Positions 47,707 to 55,976 are shown, counted from the stretch's first letter. The stretch is 64,000 nt of DNA from Calditrichia bacterium (GCA_020635015.1 JACKAP010000001.1:248001-312000), one strand, 5' to 3'. The notes: generated by a model not told the origin, from the letters alone. Made by a program: numbers and translations.

Positions 47707-47964
47707 ATGGTTACAACTCTGGATAAGTATGGCCGTATCATTATCCCCAAAAAACTTCGGGAACTTTTGGGGATAACGGCCAATACAGACTTAAGCATCC
47801 GCGAGGAAGGCAACCGGATAATTATCGAACCCATCGTGGATAAAACCAATATTATTGAAAAAGACGGTATTTTAGTCTATACCGGGAATTTGGATATCGA
47901 CCCAGATGAGTGGATTAAACATCTGCGTAATAAACGCGTTGAAACCTTATCTGGTAATGCCTGA
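47707..47964 (+). CDS. AbrB/MazE-family antitoxin
   Basis: 85 residues. SpoVT/AbrB swapped-hairpin DNA-binding domain: VTTLDKYGRIIIPKKLRELL, GITANTDLSIREEGNRIIIE, then a C-terminal toxin-binding tail. Expected to neutralise the PIN toxin encoded next and to repress the operon through the operator at 47662. The start at 47707 has AAAGGA six bases upstream; an upstream in-frame ATG at 47659 lies before the operator. Its TGA overlaps the toxin ATG (TGATG). AT-richer than both neighbours, which suggests acquisition. Confidence 0.9.
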   Translation: MVTTLDKYGRIIIPKKLRELLGITANTDLSIREEGNRIIIEPIVDKTNIIEKDGILVYTGNLDIDPDEWIKHLRNKRVETLSGNA

Positions 47965-48404
47965 TGGAGCGATATTTATTCGACAGTTCCACTTTAATCG
48001 CCTCATTTGTTCAAAATCATCCTAAGCACCCTTCCGCTTTTCTCTGGTTTAAACGAGCTAAACAGGGTGAAATAGATTTTTATGTATCGGCACACTCTCT
48101 GTTAGAAGTGTATAGTGTGCTTACCTCGGCCCCATTCAAACCGCGCATATCTCCCCAGGGAGCTTGGGAACTTATTGATAGCAATATAAAACAAAGTGCC
48201 CACATAATAAGTCTTTCTGAACATGACTATTTCAAAATACTGAATCGAGTATATCAAAAAGGGTTGGCGGGCGGTGTCATCTATGATGCAATTATGGTTG
48301 AATGTGCTATTAAAAAGCAGATTGGAAAAATATTAACTTCAAATTCCAAAGACTTTGTTCGATTGATCAGTGGGGAAGATACTATCGAGATAATTGGGAT
48401 TTGA
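47964..48404 (+). CDS. PIN-domain toxin (VapC-like ribonuclease)
   Basis: 146 residues. PIN domain with conserved acidic residues: Asp in YLFDSSTLIASF, Glu in SLLEVYSVLT, Asp in GGVIYDAIMVECA, and Ser/Asp in TSNSKDFVRL. Mg2+-dependent RNase predicted to cut RNA or tRNA when the antitoxin is lost. Coupled to the antitoxin by a one-base overlap. AT-rich like its partner. The pair lies between two paralogous M61 genes and probably inserted there. Confidence 0.92.
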   Translation: MERYLFDSSTLIASFVQNHPKHPSAFLWFKRAKQGEIDFYVSAHSLLEVYSVLTSAPFKPRISPQGAWELIDSNIKQSAHIISLSEHDYFKILNRVYQKGLAGGVIYDAIMVECAIKKQIGKILTSNSKDFVRLISGEDTIEIIGI

Positions 48405-48494
48405 AATTTTGTAAATAAAGCTCTCATTTTCCTGCTACTGCCACTGCTACTGTCACTACCACTTCTCAATTATCAAAAGTCTGGTGAAAATACA

Positions 48495-50306
48495 ATGTGC
48501 ATCCGCATCGTTTTACATTTCCTCACCCTGTTTCTGATCTTCTCCTGCAGTAAACCGGCGGTGCAGACAATCGTCGACTCCCGCCGGGTTTACTTTCCCT
48601 ACCACTATACCGTCGACCTCAGCCAGCGCAGCGATGACCTCTTCCGGGTGACGTTGGAGACGGAGCGGCTTTCTCCGGCAAATAATATCTTCAATTTTGC
48701 CGCGGTGGGCACTTTTGCCCGGATGGATTTCGGGCGTTACGTGCGCAGCTTCCGGGCTTTCGATGCCGCCGGAGGGGAGGTTCCCACCCGGCAGATCGCC
48801 ACCAACCAGTGGCTGCTGGAGGCGCCGGAGCGGATCGCCCGCATCGAGTACCAGATCGCCGAAACCTGGGACAGCCCTCCCGGCGGCCAGCCGATCATGG
48901 AGATGCTCGGCACCACCATCGAGGAGGATTTCGCTTTTATCAGCGGGCAGGGGGTGTTCGGTTTTATTAAAGGATTGGAGAATGTTCCGATTAAGGTGCA
49001 CCTGGATTATCCGCCGGAATGGCGGGTTGGGACGGCCTTGCTGCGCGATCAGAACGGCGACATCGTGGCACAGAATTTCGGGGCCCTGGCCAGCGCCCCG
49101 ATCCTGGCCGGCTTTCTCACCTACAGCCAGGAGCGGATCGTGGGCAGCGAGGTTTCGGTGTATTGCTATTCCAAAACCGACCGGATCGTCACCGCCAGCC
49201 TGATGCCGATGGTGAAGGATGTGCTCAATGCCACCTACCGCTTCATCGGGGAAATGCCGATCGATCGCTATACCATGCTGTTCATCTTCGAAGACAAGAA
49301 CGCCGGAGGGGTGGAATACCACAACAGTTCCGCCTTTGTGTTTCAGGAAGGTGATTTCGCCCAAATCCGTCCCCGGGTGCAGGATGTGGTGACCCACGAA
49401 TTTTTCCATCTGATCATCCCCTTCTCCATCCGCAGTGATATTCTCGACAAGGTGAATTTTTTCAAACCCACCCCCACCGCCCACCTGTGGTTCTTTGAGG
49501 GGGTCACCGAATGGGCTTCGGATATCATCCAACTGCGCGCGGGATTGAAATCGATCGATCAGTACATCCTGAACGATTTCCGCCAGAAGCTCTTTCAGGA
49601 GGATATTTACGGGGCGGATATCAGTCTGCGCGAGATTAGCCTTACCTCCCATCGCAATCAGGAGGAGTATCTCAATGTGTACAGCCGGGGGGCGTTGGTG
49701 GCAGCGCTGCTGGATATTCTGCTGCTCGACCGCACCGATGGGCGGCGGGGACTGCAGGATGTGATCGTCGACCTGAGCAAGGATTACGGCAAGGAACGCC
49801 CGTTGCCGGAGGAGCGCTTTTTCGAGATCCTGATCGATTATTCCGGTCCGGAGTTCGAGAATTTTATTCGCCGCTACATCATCGGCAACGAAAAATTGCC
49901 GGTGAAGGAAATGCTGGACAAACTGGGCATCATCTACGAAGAGGAACGGCCCGGCGATGAGCGGCGCGGCGATCTGGGGATGTTCTTCTCCGCCGAGCCG
50001 GGCGGGGTGACGGTGTTATGGGTCGATCCGGCGGTGCAGCAGATGGGATTGCGCCCGGGAGACGTCGTGCAGCGCTTCAATGGAACGCCAGTGACGGCCG
50101 CAAACTATAGCGAGGTGCTCTACCGCGGTGGAAGCCGCCTGCCGGTCGGTGATACTTACCGGATCGAGATCCTGCGCGAAGGCCGCCCGCTGCGCCTCAG
50201 CGCCCAAACCATCCCCTACAAGGTGCGCCATAGTTTTTCCCTTCCACCAATGCTTTCCCCTCAGCAACAGCGGGTGCGGCAGGTGTGGATGAATTTTCGA
50301 CGGTAA
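48495..50306 (+). CDS. M61-like peptidase lipoprotein with C-terminal PDZ, paralogue 2
   Basis: 603 residues, same architecture as the gene at 45787: lipobox LIFSC (about residue 18), N-terminal M61 domain (YHYTVDLSQRSDDLFRVTLE), zinc motif HEFFH (His301, Glu302, His305), FEGVTEWASDIIQLRAGLK, and a terminal PDZ (VTVLWVDPAVQQMGLRPGD, VVQRFNGTPV). The two are clearly homologous along their length but well diverged, so the duplication is old. Both keep the catalytic residues. Role presumably in degrading surface or periplasmic peptides. Confidence 0.9.
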   Translation: MCIRIVLHFLTLFLIFSCSKPAVQTIVDSRRVYFPYHYTVDLSQRSDDLFRVTLETERLSPANNIFNFAAVGTFARMDFGRYVRSFRAFDAAGGEVPTRQIATNQWLLEAPERIARIEYQIAETWDSPPGGQPIMEMLGTTIEEDFAFISGQGVFGFIKGLENVPIKVHLDYPPEWRVGTALLRDQNGDIVAQNFGALASAPILAGFLTYSQERIVGSEVSVYCYSKTDRIVTASLMPMVKDVLNATYRFIGEMPIDRYTMLFIFEDKNAGGVEYHNSSAFVFQEGDFAQIRPRVQDVVTHEFFHLIIPFSIRSDILDKVNFFKPTPTAHLWFFEGVTEWASDIIQLRAGLKSIDQYILNDFRQKLFQEDIYGADISLREISLTSHRNQEEYLNVYSRGALVAALLDILLLDRTDGRRGLQDVIVDLSKDYGKERPLPEERFFEILIDYSGPEFENFIRRYIIGNEKLPVKEMLDKLGIIYEEERPGDERRGDLGMFFSAEPGGVTVLWVDPAVQQMGLRPGDVVQRFNGTPVTAANYSEVLYRGGSRLPVGDTYRIEILREGRPLRLSAQTIPYKVRHSFSLPPMLSPQQQRVRQVWMNFRR

Positions 50307-50329
50307 AAGGCGCGAAGGGCGGTGCACAC

Positions 50330-50564
50330 AATGCGGAATGCGGATTTCGGAATGCGGAACTATACGAATGCGGAATGCGGATTTCGGAATGCGGAACGTG
50401 AAAACGTGGAGCGTGGAGCGAAGAGCGAAAAGTCATTGGCGCTATGCGCGTTATTGGGGCTTCGCCCGTCATTGGCCTGCGGCGTCAGTACAAACATCGT
50501 GAGCGCAGCGAACAAATATCGCGCGAAAGCGCAAACATCGCGAACGAAGTGAGCAAACATCGTT
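50330..50564. repeat. Composite word-repeat block (AATGCGG, ATCGTGAGCGCAGCGAAC)
   Basis: Fills most of the 50307-50640 gap. GAATGCGGATTTCGGAATGC units in two tandem copies (50334-50398), GGAGCGTGGAGCGAAGAGCG, two CATTGG words, then the 45-kb array word (CATCGTGAGCGCAGCGAAC, 50496-50514, and following) three times. No gene seen. Confidence 0.85.
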
Positions 50565-50640
50565 TTTAAAGAAAGTCTTATCTCCCCCCAAATAAAGCTT
50601 TATATTAGGGCCGGAATTTTTTGCGAAGAAAGGGAAGATC

Positions 50641-51576
50641 ATGGCCAAGGAAGTATCGCAAGTTGCCGAAAAGCTGGTGCGGCCGCAGGTGGCGGCGATG
50701 GATGAGATTCTCGGCAAGCCGTTTAAGCTGCTGGATGACGGGTTTATCCGGGTGGTCGATTACATGGGCAGTGACGAATCGATTGTGCAGGCCGCCCGGG
50801 TTTCTTACGGCAAGGGCACTAAGAAAGTGCATGAGGACCGCGGGCTGATCCGCTACCTGATGCGCCACCGCCACAGCACCCCGTTCGAGATGTGCGAGAT
50901 CAAATTCCACGTGCGGGTGCCGATGGACTGCTGGCGGCAATGGATCCGCCACCGCACCGCCAACGTGAATGAATACAGCACCCGCTATTCCATCGCCATC
51001 GACGCCGCCCAGGCCACCGCCCCGGATGAATGGCGCCTGCAGGCCAAGGGCAATCGCCAGGGCAGCGCCGGGTTCGCCGATGCGGAAACCGGAGAGCGGT
51101 TCAGCTTCAGCGAAGCGCGGCTCCATGAGTTCAGCCGGGAGATCTATGAGGAACGCCTCACCGCCGGGATCGCCCGCGAGCAGGCCCGCAAGGACCTGCC
51201 CCTCTCCACGTATACCGAAGCCTACTGGAAGATTGATCTCCACAACCTGCTGCATTTTCTGGAACTGCGCATGGACAGCCACGCCCAGTACGAGATCCGC
51301 TGCTATGCCGAGGTGATAGGACAGGAGATCCTGCGCCACTGGTGCCCGCTCACCTGGGAGGCGTTCGTCGATTACCGCCTCAATGCCCAGCCGCTGACCG
51401 GGCTGGAGATGGAATTGATCCGGGAGATCAATGCCGGTAATCGCGACAAGGTTCGCGAATTGGCCGTGCGCAACGGCTGGCTGCCGGCCGATCCGGAAGC
51501 GCCGGTCAAACGCCACCGGGAGCGGGATGAGTTTGAGGCCAAGCTGGAGTTGCTTAAGCTGGAGAAACCGTGGTGA
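50641..51576 (+). CDS. thyX: Flavin-dependent thymidylate synthase
   Basis: 311 residues, cytoplasmic. Makes dTMP from dUMP using methylene-tetrahydrofolate and FAD/NADPH. Signature RHRTANVNEYS (RHRX7S, residues 103-113), preceded by MRHRHSTPFEMCEIKFHVR and followed by TRYS. Length normal for the family with a C-terminal helical tail. AAGGGA five to ten bases upstream supports the start at 50641. The organism evidently relies on ThyX here; no ThyA is in the window. Confidence 0.97.
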   Translation: MAKEVSQVAEKLVRPQVAAMDEILGKPFKLLDDGFIRVVDYMGSDESIVQAARVSYGKGTKKVHEDRGLIRYLMRHRHSTPFEMCEIKFHVRVPMDCWRQWIRHRTANVNEYSTRYSIAIDAAQATAPDEWRLQAKGNRQGSAGFADAETGERFSFSEARLHEFSREIYEERLTAGIAREQARKDLPLSTYTEAYWKIDLHNLLHFLELRMDSHAQYEIRCYAEVIGQEILRHWCPLTWEAFVDYRLNAQPLTGLEMELIREINAGNRDKVRELAVRNGWLPADPEAPVKRHRERDEFEAKLELLKLEKPW

Positions 51577-51602
51577 TCATGGCTCTGGAACGAGCAAAGG
51601 CA

Positions 51603-51767
51603 AATAGAACGCGGATGACGCGGATGACGCGGATTTACACGGATTTTTTTAGGTTGCTTCGCATAGCGATATCAACATTTACCACAAAAATTACAGAAAT
51701 ATTAGTTTTTTACACAATCATTTATCCGCGAAAATCCGCGTCATCCGTATTATCCGCGTTCTATTAA
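51603..51767. repeat. Inverted pair of CGCGGATGA words
   Basis: Left arm AATAGAACGCGGATGACGCG (51603-51650 overall). Right arm ATCCGCGAAAATCCGCGTCA ... CCGCGTTCTAT (51724-51766). Same architecture and words as 26401-26610. Confidence 0.85.
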
Positions 51768-51791
51768 TTACTTTTATGGTGAATGGATTCA

Positions 51792-52856
51792 ATGTATAAA
51801 TTGCTGCTCAGACCCCTGCTCTTTCTGTTACCCCCCGAGACGGCGCACCACCTGGCTTTCTGGCTGCTCCGGCTGCCGTTGATGAGTAAGTTGCTGGGCC
51901 GGATCTACCGGTTTGAGCATCCGGCGCTGGCGCGGGAAGTCTTTGGGATCAAGTTTCCCAACCCGATCGGCCTGGCGGCGGGGTTTGATAAGGATGCCCG
52001 CGCTTATACACAGTTGGCCGACCTCGGTTTTGGTTTTATCGAGATCGGCACCGTTACCCCCCGGCCCCAGCCCGGCAATCCCCGGCCGCGGCTGTTCCGG
52101 CTTCCGGTCGACCGGGCGCTGATCAACCGCATGGGTTTCAATAATGAAGGGGTTGAAGCGGCGGTGCGGCGCCTGAAAGGGCGGCCGGGCCGTCTGATCA
52201 TCGGTGGGAATATCGGCAAGAACAAGGTGACGCCGAATGCAGATGCGGTGCAGGATTACGAGGCCGCTTTTGAAGCGCTTTACGAGCATGTGGATTATTT
52301 TGTGGTCAATGTCAGCTCTCCCAACACCCCCAATCTGCGCGAATTACAGGACAAAGCCCCCCTCACCGCCCTGCTCAACCATATCCAGGCGCTCAACCGC
52401 CGGAAACCCCGCGCCAAGCCGGTGCTGCTGAAGATCGCGCCGGATCTGAGCGAGGCGCAACTGGATGATATCATCGAGATCGTTCAAGCCACCGCCATCG
52501 ACGGCGTAATCGCCACCAACACCACTATCTCCCGGGAAGGGCTCGCTACGCCGGAAACCCAGGTTGCGGCAATCGGTGCCGGCGGTCTCAGCGGCAAGCC
52601 GCTCACCCGGCGCGCCACCGAGGTGATTCGTTACCTGTATGAGAAATCTTCCGGCGCTTTTCCGATCATCGGGGTGGGCGGCATCTTTTCTCCGGAAGAC
52701 GCCCTGGAAAAACTCCACGCCGGCGCTAGTTTGGTGCAACTCTACAGCGGATTTGTGTATGAGGGACCTGCGCTGGTGCGGCGGATCAAGCAGGCCGTAA
52801 TCGAAAATCTGCAGTCTCTCTCACCACCCCATCAACCCATTATTAAACGCGTTTAA
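51792..52856 (+). CDS. pyrD: Dihydroorotate dehydrogenase (quinone), class 2
   Basis: 354 residues. Oxidises dihydroorotate to orotate with FMN, passing electrons to membrane quinone, in de novo pyrimidine synthesis. Class 2 features: an N-terminal amphipathic/hydrophobic helix (LLLRPLLFLLPPETAHHLAF), PIGLAAGFDKDA, GTVTPRPQPGNPRPRLFRLP, VNVSSPNTPNLRELQ (active-site Ser), KIAPDL, and IIGVGGIFSPEDA. The start at 51792 gives the usual MYKLLLRP opening; an in-frame ATG at 51783 is possible. The C-terminal LSPPHQPIIKRV is encoded by a CCCATCAA word and an ACGCGT palindrome, so the tail is repeat-derived. Confidence 0.95.
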   Translation: MYKLLLRPLLFLLPPETAHHLAFWLLRLPLMSKLLGRIYRFEHPALAREVFGIKFPNPIGLAAGFDKDARAYTQLADLGFGFIEIGTVTPRPQPGNPRPRLFRLPVDRALINRMGFNNEGVEAAVRRLKGRPGRLIIGGNIGKNKVTPNADAVQDYEAAFEALYEHVDYFVVNVSSPNTPNLRELQDKAPLTALLNHIQALNRRKPRAKPVLLKIAPDLSEAQLDDIIEIVQATAIDGVIATNTTISREGLATPETQVAAIGAGGLSGKPLTRRATEVIRYLYEKSSGAFPIIGVGGIFSPEDALEKLHAGASLVQLYSGFVYEGPALVRRIKQAVIENLQSLSPPHQPIIKRV

Positions 52857-52857
52857 T
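52842..52857. promoter_or_regulatory. ACGCGT palindrome 1
   Basis: Perfect 16-bp palindrome ATTAAACGCGTTTAAT. It contains the pyrD stop codon and lies 48 bp (centre to centre) from palindrome 2. Candidate operator of the downstream operon. Confidence 0.55.
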
Positions 52858-52863
52858 TTTTTC

Positions 52864-52892
52864 TTGACTTTTAATTTTGGCTGCTCTAATTT
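52864..52892 (+). promoter_or_regulatory. Putative promoter of the 52920 operon
   Basis: TTGACT (52864-52869), 17-base spacer, TAATTT (52887-52892), the latter overlapped by ACGCGT palindrome 2. The CTAATTTG octamer is shared with the pckA leader. Confidence 0.5.
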
Positions 52893-52905
52893 GAACGCGT
52901 TCAAA
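52890..52905. promoter_or_regulatory. ACGCGT palindrome 2 (operator candidate)
   Basis: Perfect 16-bp palindrome TTTGAACGCGTTCAAA, overlapping the putative -10 and ending 14 bases before the ATG at 52920. This layout fits repression by a dimeric regulator, possibly the TetR-like protein at 55239. Confidence 0.6.
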
Positions 52906-52919
52906 AAAGGGTGCTATAA

Positions 52920-53759
52920 ATGACGGCTCATCTGCACGATTCGCTAGCAGCATTCATCAGCCAAAACGAAATCCCTGCTCGTCAGCGCTTTGACCTGACG
53001 CTGCTGGTCAACAAATGCCTGACGGTTAACTTCCGTGCGCCGGCGGCGGCGCTACAGGCACTGCTGCCGGGCTGTCTGACGGCGGAAGAAATCCGCGACA
53101 GCGGCATGGGCATGCTGAGTGTTTGCGGCTGGGATTATTGGATTACCCGACTGGGATTTTTGCCCCTTCCGGAAATTCATTGCAAAGCGTTGAGCTTCCG
53201 TATTGCGGTCACATTTCGCCGGAGCGCGGGTATTATCCGGGCATTTTATCCATTACGTACCATGACTACCGCTCCCATAGGAAAATGGCCGAACGGCAGG
53301 GAGCGCCGGGACGTGCCGCAGCTGGACCTTGAAGACAGCGGAGAGTTCTATGGACTTAGCCGTCAATCCCGGGATCCCCTGCAGCGCGACTATCTGGAAG
53401 GCGACATGAAAACCGTCAGCAAAGCGGGTGCCGCCGGGAGTATCTTTCACGATATCAACGAAGCCGCTCGCTTCATCTTGGCGCACGAAGGAAGCTGTGC
53501 CTATGATGCCGGAAAAAAACAGCTGCTTTTTCAACCGATCATCTATCCGCCATGGGAAATTTGTTTCTGCCATGAGTTCCAGCATCGCTTCCCCTGGTTG
53601 CAGCATTTATGTGCTGATGCCGGTATCCAAATTATTGCCGATAGCGCTCTGTTTAGCGAAGAGGCTGTGCAGGTCTGGAAAAAAAACCGCTTCCTGGCAC
53701 CGGCAGCTCTCACCCGGCCGGCGTTGAACACGGCAGCAGTCGGTGCACTACAGGGCTAA
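52920..53759 (+). CDS. Hypothetical protein, first gene of the TetR-linked operon
   Basis: 279 residues, no signal peptide or membrane segment. Mixed alpha/beta composition (FDLTLLVNKCLTVNFRAPAA, CGWDYWITRLGFLPLPEI, ILAHEGSCAYDAGKKQLLF). I considered a relation to DUF2071/acetoacetate-decarboxylase-like proteins because of the FRAP and late YPPWE segments, but cannot confirm it. In the 53220-53290 region another frame also reads protein-like (GYYPGILSITYHDYRSHRKM), so a frameshift in the assembly or gene is conceivable. AAAGGG about ten bases upstream supports the start. Close to the next gene. Confidence 0.6.
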   Translation: MTAHLHDSLAAFISQNEIPARQRFDLTLLVNKCLTVNFRAPAAALQALLPGCLTAEEIRDSGMGMLSVCGWDYWITRLGFLPLPEIHCKALSFRIAVTFRRSAGIIRAFYPLRTMTTAPIGKWPNGRERRDVPQLDLEDSGEFYGLSRQSRDPLQRDYLEGDMKTVSKAGAAGSIFHDINEAARFILAHEGSCAYDAGKKQLLFQPIIYPPWEICFCHEFQHRFPWLQHLCADAGIQIIADSALFSEEAVQVWKKNRFLAPAALTRPALNTAAVGALQG

Positions 53760-53790
53760 TTGCTTAACCGAGGGTCGTGAGGAGGCCGTG

Positions 53791-54717
53791 TTGGATCAAA
53801 ATCCGATATATGTTGCGCTCGACATCGAAACCAACTTCAGCGAACTTTGGGAATACACCCACAATCCCCGCAAGCAGCAGGAATGGGATTTGCGCTTCTC
53901 CGAGATCACCCTGGTACCGGCAGCGGATCATGAGAAGGAATATCATTACCGCACCCATATCGGTTTTGGGCTGCATGTCTCCGGCAAAGGTGCTCCCAGC
54001 AGCCCCCGCTATGAAGAAACCGGGGAAAGCACCTCCGCGCTGAACTTCTGGTCGGAACAGCCGTTATCGCTGATCAAACGCGGATCGGGTTATTGGAAAT
54101 ACAGCATGACCGGGAAGGGATTCCGATTCCAGACCTGGTTTGATTATCAGACTCGATTTGGCTGGGCAGGCAAGTGGTTCGACATATTATGCTTCCGTCC
54201 CTTGCTCGGCTGGGCCACCGCCTGGAGCTTCGATTGCCTGCGCCTGTGGCTGGAAAAGCACATTCACCCCCGGCTTTCGCTCCGCCTGTCGGCCCTGCAT
54301 CTGTTCCTGAAGCTGCTTCTGGCGTTCGTTTGGATCTATCAGGGGCTGGCAACGGTTCTGGTGGATTCCGGCAGCGGTGCCTTTAACCCGTTCAGGACCG
54401 GCGGTATGATCGGCAATTTCAGCGAAGTCCCTTTCAGCCTGGCCGGCTGGGCGGAGATCGGGTTTGGCTGCCTGTTTCTGCTTCTGCACAGCAAGGTGCT
54501 GCATTACCTGAACATCACGCTGCTCCTGGGGATCGCCCTGGGAGCTGTGGTGCTGGCGCCGGGGGGCGATGGCGGCTCGCTGAACACCATCACCCTGATC
54601 TGTACCCTGATCGGCCTCTCTGCGGCTGAACTGACAATTTTCGACAATCTTCCCACCGCCCGGCGCTGTTCCCGCAAGGTGCCGGCCAAGGTCTCTGCAG
54701 TGAGAGAAGCGGTATGA
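53791..54717 (+). CDS. SRPBCC (polyketide cyclase-like) plus DoxX-like membrane protein
   Basis: 308 residues. N-terminal half (about 1-150) resembles a START/SRPBCC ligand-binding domain (FSELWEYTHNPRKQQEWDLR, LIKRGSGYWKYSMTGKGFRF). C-terminal half has four membrane helices of DoxX-like type (LLLAFVWIYQGLATVLV, WAEIGFGCLFLLL, YLNITLLLGIALGAVVL, NTITLICTLIGLSAAEL). Likely a membrane redox or lipid-binding protein; function unknown. TTG start at 53791 is preferred because GAGGAGG lies five bases upstream; a GTG at 53743 is in frame but overlaps the previous gene. Overlaps the next gene by four bases (ATGA). Confidence 0.75.
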   Translation: MDQNPIYVALDIETNFSELWEYTHNPRKQQEWDLRFSEITLVPAADHEKEYHYRTHIGFGLHVSGKGAPSSPRYEETGESTSALNFWSEQPLSLIKRGSGYWKYSMTGKGFRFQTWFDYQTRFGWAGKWFDILCFRPLLGWATAWSFDCLRLWLEKHIHPRLSLRLSALHLFLKLLLAFVWIYQGLATVLVDSGSGAFNPFRTGGMIGNFSEVPFSLAGWAEIGFGCLFLLLHSKVLHYLNITLLLGIALGAVVLAPGGDGGSLNTITLICTLIGLSAAELTIFDNLPTARRCSRKVPAKVSAVREAV

Positions 54718-55124
54718 AAGCGTCCGAGACAAAACCAGTGGTGCTCTTTGACGGGATATGCAATCTCTGCAACGCCACCGTGCAGTTTATCATCCGCCAC
54801 GACCCGCAGGGGCGCATCCGCTTTGCCGCGCTGCAGTCCGCCGCCGGCCAGCAGCTCCTGGCCCATTTCGCCCTGCCGCAGGAAAATTTTGATACCTTTG
54901 TGCTGGCCGAGAATGGACAGTGCTATACCCGCTCCACCGCTGCCCTGCGAGTGCTCCGGCATTTCCCGGGAGGGTGGCCGCTGCTCTACGGGCTGGTGGT
55001 TATTCCCCGGCCGCTGCGGGATTTCTGCTATAATCTGCTGGCCCGGCGGCGCTATGCCTGGTTTGGGAAGCAGGCGGAATGTATGCTGCCGACGCCGGAA
55101 TTGCGGGAGCGGTTTCTGGCCTGA
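54714..55124 (+). CDS. DCC-family thiol-disulfide oxidoreductase-like protein (DUF393)
   Basis: 136 residues. Signature DGICNLCNATVQFIIRHD (DxxCxxC) at residues 14-21, then FAALQSAAG, CYTRSTAALRVLRH and LPRPLRD-like VIPRPLRDFCYNLLARRRYAWFG. The family is predicted to have a thioredoxin-like redox site. Overlaps the DoxX-like gene by ATGA, so translationally coupled; a DoxX/DCC pairing suggests a shared redox role. Confidence 0.9.
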   Translation: MKASETKPVVLFDGICNLCNATVQFIIRHDPQGRIRFAALQSAAGQQLLAHFALPQENFDTFVLAENGQCYTRSTAALRVLRHFPGGWPLLYGLVVIPRPLRDFCYNLLARRRYAWFGKQAECMLPTPELRERFLA

Positions 55125-55165
55125 GTGGCGATCTAATTTATTTTGCTACAGAATTTACGGATAAT

Positions 55166-55185
55166 TGATCGGTGGCCACCGATCA
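55166..55185. promoter_or_regulatory. 20-bp palindrome upstream of the TetR gene
   Basis: Perfect palindrome TGATCGGTGGCCACCGATCA, 53 bases before the regulator start. Could be an operator or a stand-alone hairpin; its sequence is unlike the ACGCGT palindromes. Confidence 0.4.
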
Positions 55186-55193
55186 CTACAAAA

Positions 55194-55232
55194 ACTGACA
55201 ACCGATAACTGACAACTGACAACTGACAACTA
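55194..55232. repeat. TGACAAC heptamer array
   Basis: CTGACAACCGATAACTGACA and three further heptamers, ending seven bases before the TetR start. The same word as 13915-13950, also placed where a Shine-Dalgarno would be. Confidence 0.85.
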
Positions 55233-55238
55233 ATCACC

Positions 55239-55913
55239 ATGGCCCACAACAAATCTGTCAAAGCGCTCGAAACCAAAAAACGCATTCTCGAAGCGGCTCT
55301 GAAGCTTTTTCTGGAAGAGGGGTATGAGCATGCCACCATGCGCAAGATTGCCCGCTTGGCCAATCTGACCCCCGGAGCGACCTATTATCATTTTAAGACC
55401 AAAGAGCACATTATTTTTCATTACTATGAGAAATCGTACGAGGATCACCTGTTTGCCGCCCGGGCGATTTTAAGCGGCAGCAGCGGACTGCGCGAGCGTA
55501 TTGCCGGGCTGATCCGCACCCATCTGGAGGTGGCGAGTCCCTATCACGATATATCCAAGGCGCTGTTCAGAGTGGCCGCCAGCCCGGGCCATTCCCTCTC
55601 CCCTTTCAGCGAGGAATCCCGGCCGCTGCGGGAAAAAAATATCCTGCTCTTTAAAGAAGCGCTAGAAGGGGCCGCGGAGAAGGTGCCGGCCTCGCTGCTC
55701 GGCAAACTGCCGGAACTGCTCTGGCTCTTCAAGATGCTGATCATCATCTTCTGGCTCTACGATGCCTCGACCCAACAGCAGCGCACCTACCGGCTGATCG
55801 ATAAAAGCACTGACCTGGTGGTCAAGCTCATCGCGATCTCCAACCTGCCGGTGGTGCGTTCTTTTACCGAGCAACTGGCAAATTTGATATTGGAGTTTAA
55901 ACCGTATTCGTAG
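55239..55913 (+). CDS. TetR-family transcriptional regulator
   Basis: 224 residues. N-terminal TetR helix-turn-helix (about 13-60: TKKRILEAALKLFLEEGYEH, ATMRKIARLANLTPGATYYH, FKTKEHI) and an all-helical ligand domain. Lies at the end of the 52920-55124 gene run in the same orientation, so it is the natural candidate to bind the ACGCGT palindromes. Ligand unknown; the helical C-terminus is rich in hydrophobic residues, consistent with a fatty-acyl or lipophilic effector. No Shine-Dalgarno. The TAG stop is inside a 28-bp palindrome. Confidence 0.93.
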   Translation: MAHNKSVKALETKKRILEAALKLFLEEGYEHATMRKIARLANLTPGATYYHFKTKEHIIFHYYEKSYEDHLFAARAILSGSSGLRERIAGLIRTHLEVASPYHDISKALFRVAASPGHSLSPFSEESRPLREKNILLFKEALEGAAEKVPASLLGKLPELLWLFKMLIIIFWLYDASTQQQRTYRLIDKSTDLVVKLIAISNLPVVRSFTEQLANLILEFKPYS

Positions 55914-55937
55914 GGTAGGGTCGCGACCCTACCCTAC
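55910..55937. repeat. 28-bp perfect palindrome, copy 2
   Basis: Identical to 35178-35205 (half-site GTAGGGTAGGGTCG). Its second to fourth bases are the stop codon of the TetR gene. Followed by CCCATCAA words (55950-55975) up to the convergent CsgG-like gene. Confidence 0.95.
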
Positions 55938-55976
55938 ATATCCATACACCCATCAACCCATCAACCCATCAACAAT

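Noticed and set aside
53160..53330. Frameshift in the 52920 gene
   Set aside because: Another frame reads protein-like here, but the annotated frame is open throughout and I have no family alignment to prove a shift.
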